Shown: piece by piece, positions 21,828-25,221 of the stretch
Position numbering within the stretch: the first letter of the stretch is position 1
Layout: each line of letters opens with the position of its first letter
Source of the DNA: an uncultured Oscillospiraceae bacterium
GTDB lineage: Bacteria > Bacillota > Clostridia > Oscillospirales > Acutalibacteraceae
Direction: 5' to 3'
Assembly (NCBI GenBank): GCA_902489335.1
Contig: CABTZO010000011.1
Coordinates: 1-25,221 of the forward strand
Length of the DNA: 25,221 nucleotides
Notes under the pieces: model-generated
Databases searched by the model: none
Told to the model about the DNA's origin: nothing
What the model saw: only the letters and a program-made list of their open reading frames with translations
Translations under genes and position numbers: made by a program

Positions 21828-23075
21828 ATGTATAGCGATAAAATAGATGTAATTGAATTTTTAAGAAATAAAGACTCTGAAGTCGCGGAGTTCATGGGAA
21901 AAGAGCTCAACAGACAACAAAATAATATTGAACTTATTGCTTCGGAAAACATAGTATCTCCCGCTGTTATGGCAGCTATGGGAAGCTGTCTTACGAATAA
22001 ATATGCCGAGGGTTTACCTCAAAAAAGATATTATGGCGGATGCGAGTTTGTAGACGAAGTGGAGCAAATCGCAATTGACAGAGCGAAAGAACTTTTTGGC
22101 GCAGATCATGCAAACGTTCAGCCTCATTCGGGAGCTCAGGCAAATATGGCAGCGTATTTTGCTCTCGTTCCGTTAAATTCAACAATTATGGGAATGAGTC
22201 TTGCCTGCGGAGGTCACTTGACTCACGGATCTCCCGTCAATATGTCCGGTAAATTTTATAATTTCGTTCCCTACGGTGTAAACGATGAGGGATATATCGA
22301 TTATGACGAAATGGAAGAGATTGCAAAGAAAAATTCTCCTAAATTGATTGTTGCCGGTGCTTCCGCTTATCCGAGAAAGATTGATTTTGAAAGAATTCAA
22401 GCTATTGCTAAGAGTGTCGGGGCCTTGTTTATGGTTGATATGGCTCATATTGCGGGTCTTGTTGCATCAAATCAGCATATGTCACCTATTCCCTATGCAG
22501 ATGTCGTTACAACTACAACTCATAAAACCCTAAGAGGACCGAGAGGTGGTTTGATTCTCTGCAAAGAAGAATTTGCAAAGGCAGTAAATAAAGCCGTATT
22601 CCCCGGAACACAAGGCGGACCGCTAATGCATGTTATTGCGGCAAAGGCTGTCTGCTTGGGAGAAGCGCTTAAAGATGATTTTAAAATTTATGGTGAAAAT
22701 GTAATTAAAAATTCATCGGCTCTCGCCAAAGGCTTACTTGACCGAGGAATAAATCTTGTATCCGGCGGAACCGATAACCATTTGTCGCTTGTCGATTTAA
22801 GGGGTACGGACATAACCGGAAAAGATCTTGAACAAAAACTCGATCTTGTTCATATTACCGCAAATAAAAATACAGTGCCTAACGAGCCGCTGTCACCGTT
22901 TATTACAAGTGGTCTCAGAATCGGAACACCTGCGGTTACAACAAGAGGGCTTGACGAAAAAGATATGGACGTCATCGCAAACTGTATTGCTCTTGCGGTC
23001 AAAGATTTTGATAATAGCAGAGAAAAAATTGAAAAGATGGTATCCGACATCTGTAAATCACATCCGATTTATTAA
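21828..23075 (+). CDS. glyA: Serine hydroxymethyltransferase
   Basis: This 415-residue PLP enzyme interconverts serine and glycine with tetrahydrofolate. The signature [19 protein letters not shown] contains the PLP lysine (~residue 228). [15 protein letters not shown] and [21 protein letters not shown] lie at the N-terminus, and [19 protein letters not shown] near the C-terminus. The length is standard and the frame is intact. fetA follows 40 bases after the stop without a strong terminator. Confidence 0.97.
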   Translation: MYSDKIDVIEFLRNKDSEVAEFMGKELNRQQNNIELIASENIVSPAVMAAMGSCLTNKYAEGLPQKRYYGGCEFVDEVEQIAIDRAKELFGADHANVQPHSGAQANMAAYFALVPLNSTIMGMSLACGGHLTHGSPVNMSGKFYNFVPYGVNDEGYIDYDEMEEIAKKNSPKLIVAGASAYPRKIDFERIQAIAKSVGALFMVDMAHIAGLVASNQHMSPIPYADVVTTTTHKTLRGPRGGLILCKEEFAKAVNKAVFPGTQGGPLMHVIAAKAVCLGEALKDDFKIYGENVIKNSSALAKGLLDRGINLVSGGTDNHLSLVDLRGTDITGKDLEQKLDLVHITANKNTVPNEPLSPFITSGLRIGTPAVTTRGLDEKDMDVIANCIALAVKDFDNSREKIEKMVSDICKSHPIY

Positions 23076-23080
23076 AAATT

Positions 23081-23102
23081 ATCCTCGTCAAACGGCGAGG
23101 AT
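23081..23102 (+). other. Hairpin between glyA and fetA that can hide a ribosome site
   Basis: ATCCTCG (23081-23087) pairs with CGAGGAT (23096-23102) over an 8-base loop. No T tract follows, so it is a poor terminator. The 3' arm contains GAGG, the only Shine-Dalgarno-like sequence before fetA, although it is about 15 bases from the ATG. Confidence 0.4.
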
Positions 23103-23115
23103 ATTAAATTAAAAA

Positions 23116-23736
23116 ATGATAGAAGTTTCAAATCTTTCATTCTTGAATAAAATAAAATATCCTGATTTTAATATAGAAAATGGAACATTGACTTTGCTGT
23201 GCGGTCCGTCCGGTGCGGGCAAAACTTCCTTGCTTAAAATATTGAATGGAACTGCTGACAGAAGTTCCGGCAAAGTAATAATTGAATCTAAAGATTTGGA
23301 TGATTATGACTCAAAAGAATTAAGGCGTCTTGTTGTTCTTTCTTCTCAAAATGTATTTTTGTTTCCCGGAACGATTGAATATAATTTCAATAAGTTTTAT
23401 GAATACAGGGAACAGATCCCTATAACCAATGATGAAAAGAAAAAATTTTTAGAACTTTGCAAAGTTGATTTTCCGCTCGATAAAGATGTTGATAAAATGT
23501 CGGGAGGGGAAAAGCAGAGAATATTTTTAAGTATATGTATTTCGTTCAGATCGGGAATTTTATTTTTAGATGAACCCACATCCGGTCTTGACACATATAA
23601 TGCCGAAGAATTTGTGAAAAATTTGAAGTCATTTTTAATTCAAGAAAATATGACCGTAATTGCCGTAAGTCATGATATAAATTTGTTTTCAAAATATGCC
23701 GACAAAGTAATAGATTTGGAAAAGAAAAATGAATGA
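23116..23736 (+). CDS. fetA: ABC transporter ATP-binding protein, FetA-like
   Basis: This 206-residue ATPase has Walker A GPSGAGKTSLL (~31-41), Q-loop VLSSQNVFLF, signature MSGGEKQR (~130) and Walker B ILFLDEPTSGLD (~150), with the switch His in AVSHDINL. The short length and its partner gene fit FetA/YbbL, the ATPase of a putative iron exporter linked to oxidative-stress resistance in E. coli. The ATG overlaps no upstream gene; its ribosome site is poor. The next gene begins eight bases before its stop. Confidence 0.85.
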   Translation: MIEVSNLSFLNKIKYPDFNIENGTLTLLCGPSGAGKTSLLKILNGTADRSSGKVIIESKDLDDYDSKELRRLVVLSSQNVFLFPGTIEYNFNKFYEYREQIPITNDEKKKFLELCKVDFPLDKDVDKMSGGEKQRIFLSICISFRSGILFLDEPTSGLDTYNAEEFVKNLKSFLIQENMTVIAVSHDINLFSKYADKVIDLEKKNE

Positions 23737-24526
23737 TCAAATATTAAATATAAATTTCATATCTTTTGCACTTACTTACCTGCTTTTGATTGTCGTTGCA
23801 ATAATTATGAAAATAAACAAGGTCAATGAGGGCAAGTTACTTGTTGTTGCAAGTGTCAGAATGACGGTTCAACTTATATTGGCAGGTTACATCCTTACCT
23901 ATATAATAAAAAATCCCGCTTGGTATTTTACCGCTTTATATGTTTCTGCGATGATAATTTTCGCCACTTTTCGCGTTATTTCCAAAAACAAATGGTTGTC
24001 CGACAAATTTAAATTTATCGTATTTTTTTCTATCATATTTGCAGGACTTTCAGTTTTGACCTTTGTTTTGACAGTTACTGTCAGAGTCAATATACTAAAT
24101 CCGCGTTATGCAATTACAATAGGCGGAATGATAATCGGAAATACGATGACGGGTTTGAACTTGGCGCTTAAAAATTTCAAAGAATTAATATCAGACAACG
24201 ACGTTATGATTGAAACTTTAACGAACATAGGGGCAAATCCAAAGAAAATCATGAAGCCTTTTATTGATAAATCATTTGAAACCGCAATATTACCGACGTT
24301 AAATTCTATGCTCGGTATGGGAATAATCGCACTTCCGGGGATGATGACCGGGCAGATTTTATCGGGAACAATCCCCACAACCGCAATTTTATATCAGATT
24401 TCAATTATGATTTCTATATGTACATCTAATTCCATAGCTGTATTTATTGCTCTGTTTTTAGGAAGCAAAACTTTATGGAACAAGAAAAATCAATTTATTT
24501 TTAATAGGAGTAACATTGAAGTATAA
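23729..24526 (+). CDS. fetB: ABC transporter permease, FetB-like (UPF0014)
   Basis: This 265-residue permease has about seven membrane helices. The UPF0014/FetB signatures are clear: NPRYAITIGGMIIGNTMTGLNLAL (~115-138), ETLTNIGANPKKIMKPFIDKSF, ALPGMMTGQILSGTIPTTAILYQI (~205-228) and a terminal SNSIAVFIALFL. It forms the membrane part of the FetAB exporter and overlaps fetA by eight bases, which indicates coupled translation. Confidence 0.9.
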   Translation: MNDQILNINFISFALTYLLLIVVAIIMKINKVNEGKLLVVASVRMTVQLILAGYILTYIIKNPAWYFTALYVSAMIIFATFRVISKNKWLSDKFKFIVFFSIIFAGLSVLTFVLTVTVRVNILNPRYAITIGGMIIGNTMTGLNLALKNFKELISDNDVMIETLTNIGANPKKIMKPFIDKSFETAILPTLNSMLGMGIIALPGMMTGQILSGTIPTTAILYQISIMISICTSNSIAVFIALFLGSKTLWNKKNQFIFNRSNIEV

Positions 24527-25163
24527 AGCAATTTTATTTGATTTCGACGGAACGGTAGTAAACTCATATAAAGGAGTATTAAACGGTGTTTCGTATGCTC
24601 TGAAACAAAAGAAAATCGACATAAAGCCGAAAACTGATTTGATGAAATTTATGGGTCCTCCGCTTGAAACGGGGTTTTTTGAAGTCTACGGACTGACAGA
24701 CGAAAAACTCATAAAGGAACTTGTCAAAATTCACAGACAATATTATGAGGTCCAAGGCATTTATGAGATGGAACTTTATGCTAATATCAAAGAACTTTTA
24801 GAAGCACTTAATAATCTTCCGATTAAAGTTGCAATTGCCTCATCTAAGCCTGAAGTTTTCGTTAAAAGCGGACTTGAAAATTTGAAAATCGAGAAATATT
24901 TTGACGTAGTTTGCGGAACACAGTTCAAAGAGAATAATCCAAATAAAACACGAATATTAAAACGGGCGATGTTGGAAATGGGAGTTTCAAGGGAAGATAC
25001 GCTTATGATAGGCGATCGTAAATTTGACATGCAGGCGGCTGTGAGCTTAAAAGTCCATCCGGTAGGGGTTTCGTATGGTTATGGAACTGTGGAAGAACTC
25101 AAAAAATTCGGAGCGGAAGATATTGTCAATGATCCGCTGGATGTTTTGAAGATAATAAGATGA
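24516..25163 (+). CDS. HAD-superfamily phosphatase (phosphoglycolate phosphatase-like)
   Basis: This 215-residue HAD hydrolase has motif I FDFDGTVVNS (nucleophile Asp ~8 and acid Asp ~10), an alpha-helical cap (~15-80), motif II IASSKP (~108), the motif III Lys (NPNKTRIL region) and motif IV MIGDRKFDMQAA (~165). The closest recognised group is Gph/PgmB-type small-molecule phosphatases; the substrate is not certain. It starts at TTG with AGGAG five bases upstream and overlaps fetB by 11 bases, so it belongs to the same operon. The last 58 bases of the window after it hold no gene. Confidence 0.85.
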   Translation: MKYKAILFDFDGTVVNSYKGVLNGVSYALKQKKIDIKPKTDLMKFMGPPLETGFFEVYGLTDEKLIKELVKIHRQYYEVQGIYEMELYANIKELLEALNNLPIKVAIASSKPEVFVKSGLENLKIEKYFDVVCGTQFKENNPNKTRILKRAMLEMGVSREDTLMIGDRKFDMQAAVSLKVHPVGVSYGYGTVEELKKFGAEDIVNDPLDVLKIIR

Positions 25164-25221
25164 AAGGCGTTAACAATTAAAATCTTATTTATGTTAAAAT
25201 TTTTTATCGGAAATTTTGTAA

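Noticed and set aside
1..25221. tRNA genes, rRNA, CRISPR arrays, insertion sequences
   Set aside because: No T-loop GGTTCRANYCC pattern in a cloverleaf context, no regularly spaced direct repeats, and no transposase or terminal inverted repeats were seen.

Overview
The window is AT-rich, with strong AAAGGAG-type ribosome sites, TTGACA/TATAAT-type promoters and intrinsic terminators. It carries class III fructose-1,6-bisphosphatase, a zinc-type S18, an rpsF-ssb-rpsR operon and what looks like an NADPH-independent thioredoxin reductase. Together these point to an anaerobic, low-GC Firmicute of the Clostridia/Tissierellia kind. This is inferred from gene content and codon style; no 16S rRNA, tRNA, CRISPR array or intact mobile element is visible.

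Left part (1-10650, accessory in character). An SseB-domain gene cut by the window edge is followed by a decayed stretch holding a MutT/Nudix N-terminal remnant and an orphan 100-codon ORF. Next is a tight three-gene operon: J-domain protein, HIRAN-domain protein and an unrecognised 206-residue protein (1379-3210). A second operon (3420-6620) encodes an MBL-fold hydrolase, an alpha/beta hydrolase, a four-helix membrane protein and a membrane-anchored SAM methyltransferase. A third (7037-8164) encodes an ATC-hydrolase-family protein and another small four-helix membrane protein. The second and third operons share a 16-bp dyad, GTTAGTTGANNCTAAC, placed on their promoters, and their small membrane proteins look like remote paralogues. 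They are therefore probably one regulon under a repressor outside the window. A MarR-type regulator with a perfect palindrome on its own consensus promoter, two small membrane proteins and a DUF2804 protein follow.

Right part (10750-25221, mostly core). A plus-strand operon joins a GT2 glycosyltransferase, a flavin thioredoxin reductase lacking the NADPH motifs, class III FBPase and a Crp/Fnr regulator (10750-15445). It converges on trxA (WCSPC active site) across a bidirectional terminator. A CPBP protease and tadA converge on a long minus-strand block: nth, uraA, prfB, then rpsF-ssb-rpsR from its own promoter with a likely S6:S18 leader. prfB is in one continuous frame, with one extra base where the usual CTTTGA shift site would be. 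A divergent promoter region then starts glyA, fetA, fetB and a HAD phosphatase, which run to near the right edge.

Best candidates for something undescribed: the two-operon regulon with the shared dyad; the J-domain/HIRAN/unknown operon; and the apparently ferredoxin-type thioredoxin reductase sitting in an operon with FBPase and a Crp/Fnr regulator.
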